Below, in pieces: positions 24,751 through 33,507 of a DNA stretch of 33,691 nucleotides. Position 1 is the stretch's first letter. Each line of letters starts with the position of its first letter. The stretch is from Candidatus Methanophaga sp. AG-394-G06. Its GTDB lineage: Archaea > Halobacteriota > Syntropharchaeia > Alkanophagales > Methanospirareceae. Made by a program: the position numbers and the translations under genes. The stretch covers positions 1 to 33,691 of the forward strand of contig PRCZ01000013.1 in the NCBI GenBank assembly GCA_009903405.1, given 5' to 3'. Below the pieces are notes generated by a model. That model was not told the DNA's origin and ran no database searches. It saw nothing but the letters and a program-made list of their open reading frames with translations.

Positions 24751-25125
24751 TTATTCCGCTATTTTAAATATCACTTCTGCAAACTCGGCAATTCGTTCCA
24801 GAGCTTCCTTTATTATTGCCATTTCGAGGTTGTTGTACTTATATACAACTGCATTTCTTATGCCGTTGAACTCTTTTAACAGCTCACCTTCTTTTAATGC
24901 GATTACATTTCCCTGTATTAATTTTTCTATGTTCGTGTAGTCATCTTCTACAACTAATCCGAGTTCTTTTATTTTCATCGCTATGATGTCCATTCCGGAC
25001 TCGATTCCGATCTGCAAAGAATAAAGTGCAGCTCGTTCTGTTACTTCACCCGTTATCTCGTGGCTGTTTATGTATTCCAGTTCCCTTTCCAGTATCTCAA
25101 TCTTCTTGAGGTATCTTTCGCTCAT
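24751..25125 (-). CDS. hepT: HepT-like (HEPN/DUF86) toxin with altered active site
   Basis: A 124-residue all-helical HEPN protein. HEPN ribonucleases of the HepT type carry RX4HXY; here the motif reads RNAVVYKY, so Arg and the terminal Tyr are kept but the catalytic His is Tyr. The rest fits: a central YSLQIGIESGMDIIAMKIKE helix and C-terminal LEMAIIKEALERI. In studied systems MntA adds AMP to the Tyr of this motif to silence HepT. Loss of His predicts weak or no RNase activity, or a divergent mechanism. The start overlaps the upstream nucleotidyltransferase gene by 29 nt. Confidence 0.78.
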   Translation of the reverse strand: MSERYLKKIEILERELEYINSHEITGEVTERAALYSLQIGIESGMDIIAMKIKELGLVVEDDYTNIEKLIQGNVIALKEGELLKEFNGIRNAVVYKYNNLEMAIIKEALERIAEFAEVIFKIAE

Positions 25126-25513
25126 TTTTTAGCCATGCCCGTCTCTGGTTTATCATTTCTCTTACACTTTTAAATTGGTTGCTCAAAATCCGATGTTCCA
25201 TATCTTTCCATTCCTTTCTGAACCGGTAAAAGTAGTAAGAGAGTTCTACTTCATCGCCTATGATGACTTGATGATTATTGATAATATCTATTTTTATGTG
25301 CAGCGGTAAATCCTCGAATATTTTCGTGTCGTATTTACCGCCAACTCGTTCAAATACCCTGAAAAGCACGCTCCTGGTGCTTGGCCTCACCAGCGCAATG
25401 TCTATGTCAGATCTCGTGGTTAGTTCGCCTTTCGCCACGGAGCCGAATAGGAGCACGCCTTCTACTTCGTCGCTTATAAATTCAAAATCACTTTTTATGT
25501 CTGAAAGCATCAT
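25097..25513 (-). CDS. mntA: MntA-like minimal nucleotidyltransferase antitoxin
   Basis: A 138-residue protein with the nucleotidyltransferase motif GSX10DXD, read as LFGSVAKGELTTRSDIDIA, plus a third acidic candidate in HIKIDIIN. In MntA/HepT systems the antitoxin AMPylates and neutralises the HEPN toxin. The gene order here, MntA first and HepT second with a 29-nt overlap, is the usual one. The C-terminal basic helix (REMINQRRAWLKNERK) is longer than in the shortest members. Catalytic residues appear intact. Confidence 0.85.
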   Translation of the reverse strand: MMLSDIKSDFEFISDEVEGVLLFGSVAKGELTTRSDIDIALVRPSTRSVLFRVFERVGGKYDTKIFEDLPLHIKIDIINNHQVIIGDEVELSYYFYRFRKEWKDMEHRILSNQFKSVREMINQRRAWLKNERKIPQED

Positions 25514-25646
25514 TGTTTTTATCGCATCATGCTTACATTAGGTATTTGCTTTTAGCCGAGCCCTCAAGTATTTTTTCTTCCTCTCTGTTTGTTAGATCTG
25601 CCACCACAGACACGATAAAATAACTTACGAACTCTTTAGTAGGTAA

Positions 25647-26537
25647 CTAACCTATCATCCCTTGCCCTTTCAGCACAGCTTTCAACTTCTCCTCGTTAGA
25701 GGCACTCAACGCGCCTAACGGAAGCCGAACGTGCCCGGCAGGCAACAACCCCATCATCTCCGCCGCTTTCTTTACTGGTATTGGATTTGTCTCCAGAAAC
25801 ATCGACTCAAACATAGGATATAAGCGTAGATTAATCTCTTTCGCCTTCTCTATCTCACCGTTCAACATCGCATCTACCATCTCACTCATCGGCTTCGGCG
25901 CGATATTCGCCGCCACGGAAATCACGCCCTTACCGCCCAGGCTCATTATGGGCAGCGTAAGGAAATCATCACCCGCAACAACCGTGAAGTCTAGACCCTG
26001 TTCTGCGGCCAACATTATAATCGTGCCTATCTGTTTCAAATCGCCAGAAGCTTCCTTCACTCCTTTTAGATTCTCTACTTCTGCCGCGAGCGCCACCATT
26101 GTCTCGGCATTTACATTTTGGCCCGTTCTCGAAGGTATATTATACGCAATCAAGGGTATATCCACAGCATCACCAACCAACTTAAAATGTTCCTTCAGCC
26201 CTTTCACATTCGGCTTGTTATAATAAGGCGTGATCACGAGGCAAGCGTCAGCGCCCACATCCTCTGCATATTTCGTTAGTACTATCGCCTCCTTTGTGTT
26301 ATTCGAGCCGGACCCTGCTATCACAGGTACCGTCGAGCAGTCCACTACCACATCTACCACACGCTTATGCTCATCATGAGAAAGTGTCGCTGATTCACCG
26401 GTCGTACCACACGGTACTATCCCCGCTACACCGCCCTCTATCGCGTATTCCACAAGCCGCCTTAAACCGTCCTCATCCACTTCGTCATCCTTTGTGAACG
26501 GCGTTATAAGCGCTGGATACACACCTTCTATATTCAC
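25647..26537 (-). CDS. dapA: 4-hydroxy-tetrahydrodipicolinate synthase
   Basis: A 296-residue TIM-barrel aldolase condensing pyruvate and aspartate semialdehyde for lysine biosynthesis. Visible motifs are YPALITPF at the start, GIVPCGTTGESATLS with the substrate-binding Thr pair, the catalytic Tyr in ITPYYNKP, PLIAYNIPSRTG and the Schiff-base Lys in LKGVKEASGD. Length is normal. Its start overlaps the S17e stop by 4 nt, a linkage seen in other euryarchaea. The same frame stays open for 37 codons past its TAG stop, which is noted as a finding. Confidence 0.95.
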   Translation of the reverse strand: MNIEGVYPALITPFTKDDEVDEDGLRRLVEYAIEGGVAGIVPCGTTGESATLSHDEHKRVVDVVVDCSTVPVIAGSGSNNTKEAIVLTKYAEDVGADACLVITPYYNKPNVKGLKEHFKLVGDAVDIPLIAYNIPSRTGQNVNAETMVALAAEVENLKGVKEASGDLKQIGTIIMLAAEQGLDFTVVAGDDFLTLPIMSLGGKGVISVAANIAPKPMSEMVDAMLNGEIEKAKEINLRLYPMFESMFLETNPIPVKKAAEMMGLLPAGHVRLPLGALSASNEEKLKAVLKGQGMIG

Positions 26538-26725
26538 TGTTTCGACTCTCGCCTCTTCTTGTGTGTTATGTATCCTGCTATTCTATTCTGTACCCCTTTG
26601 CCCTTTACGTTTGTATACTCCTTCACTATCTTCTTATTCATGTCAAAGTCATCAGAGACGTCCGGGACGTCCCTCAGTAATTGTTTCCCTAATCTCTTTA
26701 CATATGTAGGTTTAACTGCGCCCAC
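26534..26725 (-). CDS. rps17e: 30S ribosomal protein S17e
   Basis: A 63-residue protein starting from GTG, with the S17e core VKPTYVKRLGKQLL, then DFDMNKKIVKEYTNV and RIAGYITHKKR. An archaeal/eukaryotic ribosomal protein of normal archaeal length. It lies between a small membrane protein and dapA, overlapping dapA by 4 nt. Confidence 0.95.
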   Translation of the reverse strand: MGAVKPTYVKRLGKQLLRDVPDVSDDFDMNKKIVKEYTNVKGKGVQNRIAGYITHKKRRESKQ

Positions 26726-26727
26726 TG

Positions 26728-26982
26728 TTAATCCCCCTCACCTTTTTCACTTCCTTCACTTAGATCCTCTATCTCTTCTCCTTTATCTCTCACATCGCTC
26801 ACACCGATCATCAGAAATACCGCACCAACTAAGAGCACAATGATTGGAATAGCACCTAATATGACCCACTTTAACCCTACTCTAAAGAGATCTGTCTGCG
26901 GAATAACTAATATACCTATTCCCACTATTACTAATACTACCCCTGCCAATATCTCTCCAAATCCTTTCATTTTTTCATTCAC
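26728..26982 (-). CDS. Small two-helix membrane protein
   Basis: An 84-residue protein with two hydrophobic segments (EILAGVVLVIVGIGILVI and LKWVILGAIPIIVLLVGAVF) and an acidic C-terminal tail (EEIEDLSEGSEKGEGD). No family recognised. It is tightly packed between S15 and S17e on the same strand, 2 nt from the S17e start, so it is almost certainly expressed. Function unknown. Confidence 0.75.
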   Translation of the reverse strand: MNEKMKGFGEILAGVVLVIVGIGILVIPQTDLFRVGLKWVILGAIPIIVLLVGAVFLMIGVSDVRDKGEEIEDLSEGSEKGEGD

Positions 26983-26991
26983 ACCTCCTCT

Positions 26992-27462
26992 TTATTTCCT
27001 CATAATGAATTCGGCAATTTCCGGCTTATACTGCCATTCCTCTGGTAAGACCTTCTCCCTTCGGTAATACTTCACAAGCCGTCTTATCTTCGATTCGGTT
27101 AAGTGCAACGATCTTTTATTATGCACATCTTTCTTATTCCCCTCTACATGCTTTCGTATCCGAAGCGCTTTCCGCATCAAATTCAGTAGGTCTTCCGGTA
27201 TCTCACCCGCGATATTCTTGCCCTTTAGTATCGCCGTTATTTTCTCCCCTGTAACCAGTACAACACTCGGGACACCGTAGCGATCCCTTAGTACTGTTCC
27301 TATTTCACTTGTTGTAACCCCTCGCTCATATAGCTCAACTACCTTTCGCTCTACTTCTTCTGCGGTCATCTCTACCCATTCGGGCACTGTTTCCATAAGC
27401 CTGAAGCTAAACGGCCTCTTCGAGCCTGATCGTCCACGCCTCCTTGCATACATTCTTGCCAT
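26992..27462 (-). CDS. rps15: 30S ribosomal protein S15 (archaeal S15p/S13e)
   Basis: A 156-residue protein with the archaeal N-terminal extension ([18 protein letters not shown], then [12 protein letters not shown]) followed by the S15 core. The core includes [33 protein letters not shown] and [17 protein letters not shown]. It binds 16S rRNA. It is first in the run S15, membrane protein, S17e, dapA. Confidence 0.96.
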   Translation of the reverse strand: MARMYARRRGRSGSKRPFSFRLMETVPEWVEMTAEEVERKVVELYERGVTTSEIGTVLRDRYGVPSVVLVTGEKITAILKGKNIAGEIPEDLLNLMRKALRIRKHVEGNKKDVHNKRSLHLTESKIRRLVKYYRREKVLPEEWQYKPEIAEFIMRK

Positions 27463-27524
27463 TATCTTCGTTCACCTAAAGCCTTCTATTCTATTCTATT
27501 TACCTTTGCCTGATTATCTTATCG

Positions 27525-28754
27525 TCACTTGGTATATAAATATTTTATGATGTTCTTCGCCATCAACTTGATAAGGCAGGGATTCTTTAAAAATTCATGA
27601 AATACAATAGAGGGGTAGTCAATATCACCCTTCTTCTGTATCTGTTGCAGTAGTGCCTCCTGTGACAACGTCTGGAAAATCGTATCGAAGTCATTGTCGC
27701 TAAGTATACACCTTAACCGGTGAACCTTCACCCCAAACGCAATTTCCTTGCCTATTTCCTTTTGCCATCGTCTTTCATACGCAGTCAGCATCTTCAGATC
27801 CCCTGTCAAGGACGCTTTTGCCGCTATCTCACCCGCCATCTTACCACATTTCATGCCGTAATACACACCGCCACCAGTGACTGGTTTTACCTGTGCCGCG
27901 GCATCACCAACCAATAATATCCCTTTATCCACCCGTACAGTTCGCCCTCGCTTTCGGACTCCTACAGGGATAGTCCCCGCGGTAAATTTTGAACGGGCGC
28001 CTTTGTATCGCTTCGCTATGATGGGGTGCTCAGCAAAATTTCTTTTTAAGTATAGCAAAGGGTTTGACTGTGCTGAAAACCGCTTGTCTATGCATAGCCC
28101 AATACGAGCGAGGTTTTCCGCTCCAAGCGGAATAGCCCAAGCGAAAAAGCCAGGGGCAATAGAGTTACCCACGAAGATCTCTGCAAAATCTGCAAAAGCA
28201 TCTTCGGTTTTATATACCCCTTCTACCTGCACGCAGTTCAGGAAGCTTTTTGCGACACTAAGCCCGGCCATTTTAGCCACTTTGCTCTTCACACCGTCGG
28301 CGCCAATAACTACTCTTGCGCTTATCTCTTCTTTACCGTTCGCCGTGCTTATCAGTAGCTTTGTCTCTCCTGCCCCCTTCGTCACACTTTTAACCCTACG
28401 CCTCAAAATAATCTCAGCACCTTCTTTCTGCGCCTCTTGTGCCAATACCCTATCAAAGATTTCGCGCTTAATAGCAAAAGCGCTCTTACCCGGTGATTCT
28501 ATCATTAATTCCTGGGACTGCGAACGAACAATAGCGCCTTTTATTTCGCAGTTTATGAATGATTTATCCTTTGTTTCGCTCTCTTCTATTGCTCTTTTAC
28601 TTATAAGTCCTGCACATTGAACGGGCTTACCTATTTCGGTATCCTCCTCAATAATAAGTGTAGAAGCCCCCATCTTTGCTGCATATTTCGCAGCCATGCA
28701 GCCTGCAGGCCCACCACCTACCACAACAACATCATATTCGAGCATAGTAGACAT
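27525..28754 (-). CDS. Geranylgeranyl reductase family flavoprotein
   Basis: A 409-residue FAD-dependent reductase. The dinucleotide motif [19 protein letters not shown] is at the N-terminus, [16 protein letters not shown] follows, [11 protein letters not shown] is the second FAD motif and [24 protein letters not shown] the third. The best-known archaeal role is saturating the double bonds of digeranylgeranylglycerophospholipids; archaea have several paralogues, so the substrate is not certain. It is followed on the opposite strand by L24 with a shared upstream gap of about 60 nt. Confidence 0.9.
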   Translation of the reverse strand: MSTMLEYDVVVVGGGPAGCMAAKYAAKMGASTLIIEEDTEIGKPVQCAGLISKRAIEESETKDKSFINCEIKGAIVRSQSQELMIESPGKSAFAIKREIFDRVLAQEAQKEGAEIILRRRVKSVTKGAGETKLLISTANGKEEISARVVIGADGVKSKVAKMAGLSVAKSFLNCVQVEGVYKTEDAFADFAEIFVGNSIAPGFFAWAIPLGAENLARIGLCIDKRFSAQSNPLLYLKRNFAEHPIIAKRYKGARSKFTAGTIPVGVRKRGRTVRVDKGILLVGDAAAQVKPVTGGGVYYGMKCGKMAGEIAAKASLTGDLKMLTAYERRWQKEIGKEIAFGVKVHRLRCILSDNDFDTIFQTLSQEALLQQIQKKGDIDYPSIVFHEFLKNPCLIKLMAKNIIKYLYTK

Positions 28755-28817
28755 AACAAATCCTTTTTATTTGATAATGTTAATAAGAATTGTAGAGTAG
28801 AAGATAGCCAAGGATGG

Positions 28818-29186
28818 ATGATGAAAATGAAAGCTAAGATGTCTAAGCAACCGAGAAAACAAAGGAAAGCAAGGTATAATGCACCTTTGCATATACGACA
28901 TAAGTACATGAGTGCAGCTCTTTCACAGGATCTGCGAGGTAAATATGGGAAAAGGAGTTTTCCGCTGAGGAAAGGCGATACGGTAGTGGTAATGCGGGGC
29001 GATAGCAGAGGTAAAGAAGGCAAAGTGAGAACAGTAGACCTGAAGCGAGAGAAGATAACGGTGGAAGGCGTTGTTATTTCGAGGTCCGATTTATCCGAAG
29101 TGCCTCGACCAATGCATCCCTCGAATGTTATGATAACAAAGATAGAACTGAAGGATAAGCAAAGAGAAAGTGCATTGAGTAGGTAG
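28818..29186 (+). CDS. rpl24: 50S ribosomal protein L24 (archaeal)
   Basis: A 122-residue protein with the KOW motif [23 protein letters not shown] and the archaeal start [23 protein letters not shown]. Clustered ATGs at 28818, 28821, 28827 and 28839 make the exact start uncertain; AAGGATG ahead of 28818 can act as RBS. The upstream open frame from 28617 covers the divergent reductase gene and is not coding. L24 normally sits in the S10/spc ribosomal cluster, but here it is alone. Confidence 0.93.
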   Translation: MMKMKAKMSKQPRKQRKARYNAPLHIRHKYMSAALSQDLRGKYGKRSFPLRKGDTVVVMRGDSRGKEGKVRTVDLKREKITVEGVVISRSDLSEVPRPMHPSNVMITKIELKDKQRESALSR

Positions 29187-29228
29187 TGGGCTGAATACAG
29201 TTAGAGGTTTTTATATTATAGTATTAAC

Positions 29229-29765
29229 TTATACCTGCACGCTTAGCCCAGTTACTTCCTTATGTAGCGCAGCCATCCGCTTTATAGAGGGATGAGTTAC
29301 GCCTAATTTCGCCTTCAAATGTGCTATTTCGTGTTCTATGCTCGTTCTCCTTACCCCGTCAATCAGGTTATCAGCATGCGTAACTATCTTCTCTTCCATT
29401 GTTCTTGGCATGAGATCTACCTCTTGGGGCAGCCCATGCTCTTTTGCTTCGTCTGCGGTTATTCCAGCGCCTACATGCCGTTGTATTATTCTTACCACTC
29501 GCCCATCCAGCTTTAACGCTTTCGCTACTTCGCCACCAACAAAACCATGGTCTATACCCTGTGTACGACTCCTACCAATATCATGGAGCAAAGCCCCCCT
29601 GAAAATTAACTTTTCGTCTACACGACCATAATAATAACGACACGCGAACTCCAATGCGAGTTCGGAAACTGCAACAGAATGTCCGATAACCCTCTCCTCA
29701 CATCCGACATCACGCAGTAACTTTATGCACTCTTCTCTTATTACTCTCTTATCTTCTTCTTCCAC
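29229..29765 (-). CDS. HD-domain hydrolase (archaeal HDIG type)
   Basis: A 178-residue phosphohydrolase. The metal ligands are visible: His in VIGHSVAVSELAL, HD in GALLHDIGRS, the HGFVGGE and QRHVGAG histidines, and the late Asp in VTHADNLIDG. It belongs to the archaeal TIGR00295-type proteins; substrate unknown, with a nucleotide or phosphate ester likely. It starts 25 nt inside the TFE gene in another frame, so the two are coupled, an arrangement I have seen in other archaea. Confidence 0.88.
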   Translation of the reverse strand: MEEEDKRVIREECIKLLRDVGCEERVIGHSVAVSELALEFACRYYYGRVDEKLIFRGALLHDIGRSRTQGIDHGFVGGEVAKALKLDGRVVRIIQRHVGAGITADEAKEHGLPQEVDLMPRTMEEKIVTHADNLIDGVRRTSIEHEIAHLKAKLGVTHPSIKRMAALHKEVTGLSVQV

Positions 29766-30247
29766 TTCTCGATCTTAGCTATATCCGCCTCTAACTTTTT
29801 TATCAAATCGCCGTTATCAGAAAATTCGAAATTCGCATTACATTCATCACACCAAAAATCCTTCTCTAGTGCATCTTCAAACAAAACACGCTGACAATTA
29901 CACTGGTAAAATACTCCGCCACGCTCGGATTCCAATTTATTACGTAATTCCGCCAACTTTACTTCCGCTTCTTCTTCCATTATCTTCGTAACATTGTCCT
30001 GATTAAAGCACCAGAGATATGTGATCCAGCCGCTATTATCATCGCGTTCCGTCCGGTATTCCGCTATTCGGTTCTCATATAACCGGTACAGAACCTTTCT
30101 CACCGCAGTGAGCTTGGTGTCGCTCAGCTTTGCAATTTCCTCGTCTGTTATTTCAGCATCCGGAACATTCGCCATCATCTTCAGACCATCATCCCCTACC
30201 ATCTTCCGAAAATATTCCTTTACTAGGGGATTGTCTGAGTCCAACAT
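29741..30247 (-). CDS. tfe: Transcription factor E, alpha subunit
   Basis: A 168-residue homologue of TFIIE-alpha that helps open archaeal promoters with RNA polymerase. The N-terminal winged helix includes VVDAEI-like PDAEITDEEIAKLSDTKLTAVRKVLYRL. A linker helix follows, then the zinc ribbon and a Lys-rich C-terminal helix. The ribbon's first knuckle reads FYQCNCQRVLF, C-x-C and two residues shorter than the usual C-x2-C knuckle, while the second, WCDECN, is normal. The pattern was checked on the nucleotide sequence. Confidence 0.93.
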   Translation of the reverse strand: MLDSDNPLVKEYFRKMVGDDGLKMMANVPDAEITDEEIAKLSDTKLTAVRKVLYRLYENRIAEYRTERDDNSGWITYLWCFNQDNVTKIMEEEAEVKLAELRNKLESERGGVFYQCNCQRVLFEDALEKDFWCDECNANFEFSDNGDLIKKLEADIAKIEKWKKKIRE

Positions 30248-30261
30248 TTTCTACACCAAAT

Positions 30262-30275
30262 AATTATTATATGCT
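30262..30275 (-). promoter_or_regulatory. TATA box for tfe
   Basis: On the minus strand CATATAATA is centred about 22 nt before the TFE ATG at 30247, near the distance expected for a leaderless transcript. It lies in a 94-nt gap with no other feature. Confidence 0.35.
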
Positions 30276-30341
30276 TTTGTAAAGATAAACTTTTACCCGC
30301 TTTTCCAAGAAATTCGAAGACCTAAACGAACACGGCAAGTT

Positions 30342-31313
30342 TTAGGATGTAGCTGCTATTATCACCAAATATTCACCTTCCTCTAGCATAGCATCCGCCG
30401 CGAAATCAAGGATAAATCTACCATTTTGGTATAACGCAATCACCCTTTCATCCTCTCTCAGCGACATATCAGACAACTTCATCTTCGCCTCCACTTTTAT
30501 CTGTTTCAGGTCAAATCCTTCAACAGATGTCGTAGCATCCACAATGAAAGCCACAACCACTGGCTCTGTAACCGCATGAGCAAGTAAGCGGCCACTTATC
30601 TCGGCATAAGATATTATATGGTCTATTCCCGCCCCACGCATCATCTCCACGTGTTCCTGCGTCTCGCATGTCGCAATGATATTTATATTAGGATTCTGTT
30701 TCCGGGCTGCGAGCGCAACCATTATCGTCTCAGAATCGTCCTCCAGAGAAAGCATCAGCGTCTTCGCTTCTTTTATATTGCATCTATTCAGAGTCTCACT
30801 CTTTGTCGGATCGCCACTAATATGGTGTATCTCTTCGGCATTCAGCGCGGCATGATCCAATTCACTACCCACTACTAAGAACTCCTCGTCTGCGTGCCTT
30901 AGCTCTTTTATCGCCTCTTCTGCTTTGGCATTCCAGCCCACAATAATCGTATGTCGCTTCATCTTCACCGCTCCGGACCCAAATAATACCTTTATTTGAT
31001 TCTTAGTAGAAAAAGCTATGAATTGTTCGAATACATACGCAATAGTACCTATACCACCTAATGCAACCAGCACAAATATGATCCGGCCACCCAATGTTGT
31101 TGGTCTAATATCGCCATAGCCCACTGTCGTAATCGTCACGAGCACCCAATAAAGAGCATCACCCATGTTTAATTCCTCAATACTGCCTCTTTCAAAATAG
31201 TAAAACGCTATGGAGCCGAATACGAGCACACCAAGTAGTAGGACTAGAATCCTGAATTTATCTACGTGTCGCCTTAAAGCTCTTATCCTGTTTATCAGCC
31301 GTAGTAGTAGCAT
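30342..31313 (-). CDS. Two-helix potassium channel with RCK (TrkA) domain
   Basis: A 323-residue MthK-like channel. Helix one is near residues 22-38, the pore region DALYWVLVTITTVGYGDIRP carries the selectivity filter TVGYGD (63-68), and a second helix RIIFVLVALGGIGTIAYVF follows. The RCK_N domain starts KMKRHTIIVGW; as in MthK the classical GxGxxG is not kept (GWNAKAEEA). The C-terminal RCK_C domain ends EGEYLVIIA. A Met just before KRHTIIVGW could allow separate synthesis of the soluble gating ring, as known for MthK. Ligand (Ca2+ or other) unknown. It follows the spermidine-synthase-like gene by 1 nt. Confidence 0.92.
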   Translation of the reverse strand: MLLLRLINRIRALRRHVDKFRILVLLLGVLVFGSIAFYYFERGSIEELNMGDALYWVLVTITTVGYGDIRPTTLGGRIIFVLVALGGIGTIAYVFEQFIAFSTKNQIKVLFGSGAVKMKRHTIIVGWNAKAEEAIKELRHADEEFLVVGSELDHAALNAEEIHHISGDPTKSETLNRCNIKEAKTLMLSLEDDSETIMVALAARKQNPNINIIATCETQEHVEMMRGAGIDHIISYAEISGRLLAHAVTEPVVVAFIVDATTSVEGFDLKQIKVEAKMKLSDMSLREDERVIALYQNGRFILDFAADAMLEEGEYLVIIAATS

Positions 31314-31314
31314 T

Positions 31315-33009
31315 TTAATACTCCCTAATTATCACAGGTTTATCAATAGTATTTATAAGATGTGCATTCTCAATATCTTTTAGAAGCCAAGGTGGAAGCG
31401 CGAAGAGCGAAAAATGCGTCTCTTCACTGTATGTGTTTGTTTCAATATCCGCGATAACCGCCGCAATCTCAGTTTCCGTTAGTTGCAGTGGATCATAATG
31501 TTTGGATGCAATCGCGAACCCCCATTGACCGAAACTGGGGATATATTGCCTGTAGAGCCGAACAATCGGAAATCGTGACTGTCGCAATGTGCTTGCAATT
31601 ACCACGTATCCATCAGCGTCTAATGCCCAATCAGCCTGTGTTGCTTGCGTTGCCATTATACCCTCTTCGGCCAGCAAAGAATAAACATCATTATAGAGCT
31701 CCAGGGAATAGAAAGTTGCGAGCAGATCATTATTAGGGTCTGGCAGGTCTAGAATAACGAGGTCGTACTTTTTACTGTCCCTTAGCGCTTCCCCAATGTA
31801 TTTCCTCCCGTCCATCGCCACATACTTATATCTATGGTCTTGCCATGAATCATTATGTATGCTTACCAGATATTGCTTAGCGATTTCTATTACTTCCTGG
31901 TCTAAATCCACCTGTGTTATGTTCCCTATTTTATCATCAGGGAACCTAGTTAATACCTCTAATACGCCGAGGTCTCCACCGCCGATGATGAGGACATCAA
32001 GTTTATGTGCGTTATTCAGTAAAGTGACTGCGGCAGGAAATACCAGCGCCTCCGAGTATGGCTCGTCATCACTCTCTGAAATTTGCACTCGGCCATCCAG
32101 GAACAGAACACGTCCAAGAATATCATGGTCTATTACTGTTATCGACTGGTATCTGCTCTGTGTTCGCTCAAGGATGACCTGTCCACGATACAAATCACCT
32201 ACTGTTGTATATTCCAACTGCTCTGCCTTGTAGTAGCCCATGGCAAAGAGCGAGAGAAAAAAAACCAGTACGATTATAATTGCGGCAGGAAACACCCGAT
32301 TCTTTCGTGGGCGTTCGGTTTGTGTCGTTGCAGGGATTTCCGAATTCCGAAACAAGATCATGAACAGTGCTACACTCACGGCACCTATGGTATTCAGAAT
32401 TCCTCCAGTGTGGGCTGTCGTTATAGCGCCGAATAGCGGGATCATTATGAGCCCGGCAGAAATCGCCCCAATTATTCCGCCCAGGGTATCTAAGAAATAT
32501 GAATAGCCGGATACTTCACCGATGTTGCCTGTTTTTGTCTTTGATAATATGTTTATGGCTACCGGGAGTTCTCCACCCATCAACACAGCAGGGAGGAGCA
32601 AAATGCATGAACTATAAAATAGCAGGATATGCCATGATGTGGGTGTGAGCTTGATAAATTCAAATGCATATATTATTCCGTCTGTTAGCGTCCACGTATC
32701 GTAAAGTGCAAGTCGCCTCGTGACAGGTACGATAATAAGAGCAATAAGGGCAATGAGCATTTCTAATACGAATAGCAGAAGGAAAGGATTCTTCGTTCTA
32801 TCCGAGAGTTTACCGATGATGAGGCTTCCAATAGCGAGACCGCCCATTATCGACGCTAAAACGATCGAGCCGGAATAAAAAGAAGAGCCGAGGAGTAATG
32901 TAAATTCCCTTAAGAGCACGACTTCATAGATCATCGCTGCTGCCCCCGTAGAAAGCAGAGTTATTGTGATGACAATGAATACAGCGGTGTGATGTCTATC
33001 TGCGGTCAT
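31315..33009 (-). CDS. Membrane-anchored spermidine/spermine synthase-like protein
   Basis: A 564-residue fusion of an N-terminal membrane region of several helices (AVFIVITITLLSTGAAAMIYE onwards, MFS-like) and a C-terminal aminopropyltransferase-fold domain. The SAM-type loop is LIIGGGDLGVLEVL, the acidic strand is QVDLDQEV and the catalytic-region motif is LVILDLPDPNNDL. The tail GQWGFAIASK fits the family. Membrane versions are widespread, and their substrate is often not spermidine. Start ATG 33009 is chosen because the next upstream 58 codons lack membrane-family features and run into the carB remnant. Confidence 0.85.
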   Translation of the reverse strand: MTADRHHTAVFIVITITLLSTGAAAMIYEVVLLREFTLLLGSSFYSGSIVLASIMGGLAIGSLIIGKLSDRTKNPFLLLFVLEMLIALIALIIVPVTRRLALYDTWTLTDGIIYAFEFIKLTPTSWHILLFYSSCILLLPAVLMGGELPVAINILSKTKTGNIGEVSGYSYFLDTLGGIIGAISAGLIMIPLFGAITTAHTGGILNTIGAVSVALFMILFRNSEIPATTQTERPRKNRVFPAAIIIVLVFFLSLFAMGYYKAEQLEYTTVGDLYRGQVILERTQSRYQSITVIDHDILGRVLFLDGRVQISESDDEPYSEALVFPAAVTLLNNAHKLDVLIIGGGDLGVLEVLTRFPDDKIGNITQVDLDQEVIEIAKQYLVSIHNDSWQDHRYKYVAMDGRKYIGEALRDSKKYDLVILDLPDPNNDLLATFYSLELYNDVYSLLAEEGIMATQATQADWALDADGYVVIASTLRQSRFPIVRLYRQYIPSFGQWGFAIASKHYDPLQLTETEIAAVIADIETNTYSEETHFSLFALPPWLLKDIENAHLINTIDKPVIIREY

Positions 33010-33163
33010 AGCTTTATTTGCCGGATGATAATCTCTAAGATATAGAAGAACAAGAATAAGATAAGATACATTGAAAATAATAGGTCGTATTTGTATCTTA
33101 TCCTTTTCTTTATCTACAAATAAGACAAGCTTGCACTTATCATCTCGCCGATTAGTAGGATAA

Positions 33164-33507
33164 ATGCCAAAAGAAGAAGACATTAAAAGAGTACTGGTAA
33201 TAGGCTCTGAAACTATTATTATTGGTCAAACCTGCGAATTTGATTATTCCGGGACACAGGCGTGCAAAGCGCTAAAAGAGGAAGGCTATGTGTTGATTAC
33301 GTAGTCGTTAAATTCGCCCTCTATGAAGCATTGCGCAAATGTATGTCGGTTCATGAGGCCTTCGCATTACGAGAGGAGGGGCTTGACTCGGTAATGATCA
33401 ATTGCAACCCAGAAACGGTATCCACTGGTTACGACACTTCGGACAAACTTTATTTCGAGCCCCTAACTGTCGTGGACGTCTATATTGCCGCAGTAAGGGA
33501 CATATAG
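33164..33507 (+). pseudogene. carB: Degraded carbamoyl-phosphate synthase large subunit (carB) remnant
   Basis: An intact-looking CarB start (ATG 33164: [15 protein letters not shown], then [17 protein letters not shown]) runs to a TAG at 33302. In the next frame the sequence jumps to DYVVVKF (normally about residue 290 of CarB) and then to [40 protein letters not shown] (normally about residues 590-640). About 110 of some 1,070 residues survive, in the correct order but with large internal deletions and a frameshift. It is divergent from the spermidine-synthase-like gene. A functional carB must lie elsewhere if arginine and pyrimidine synthesis are intact. Confidence 0.85.

Noticed and set aside
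28617..28817. N-terminal extension of the L24 frame
   Set aside because: It lies antisense over the 5' end of the geranylgeranyl reductase gene; L24 homology starts only near 28839.
33010..33183. 58-codon extension of the spermidine-synthase-like protein
   Set aside because: It is charged and unlike the family start, and its 5' end overlaps the carB remnant; ATG 33009 directly precedes the first membrane helix.
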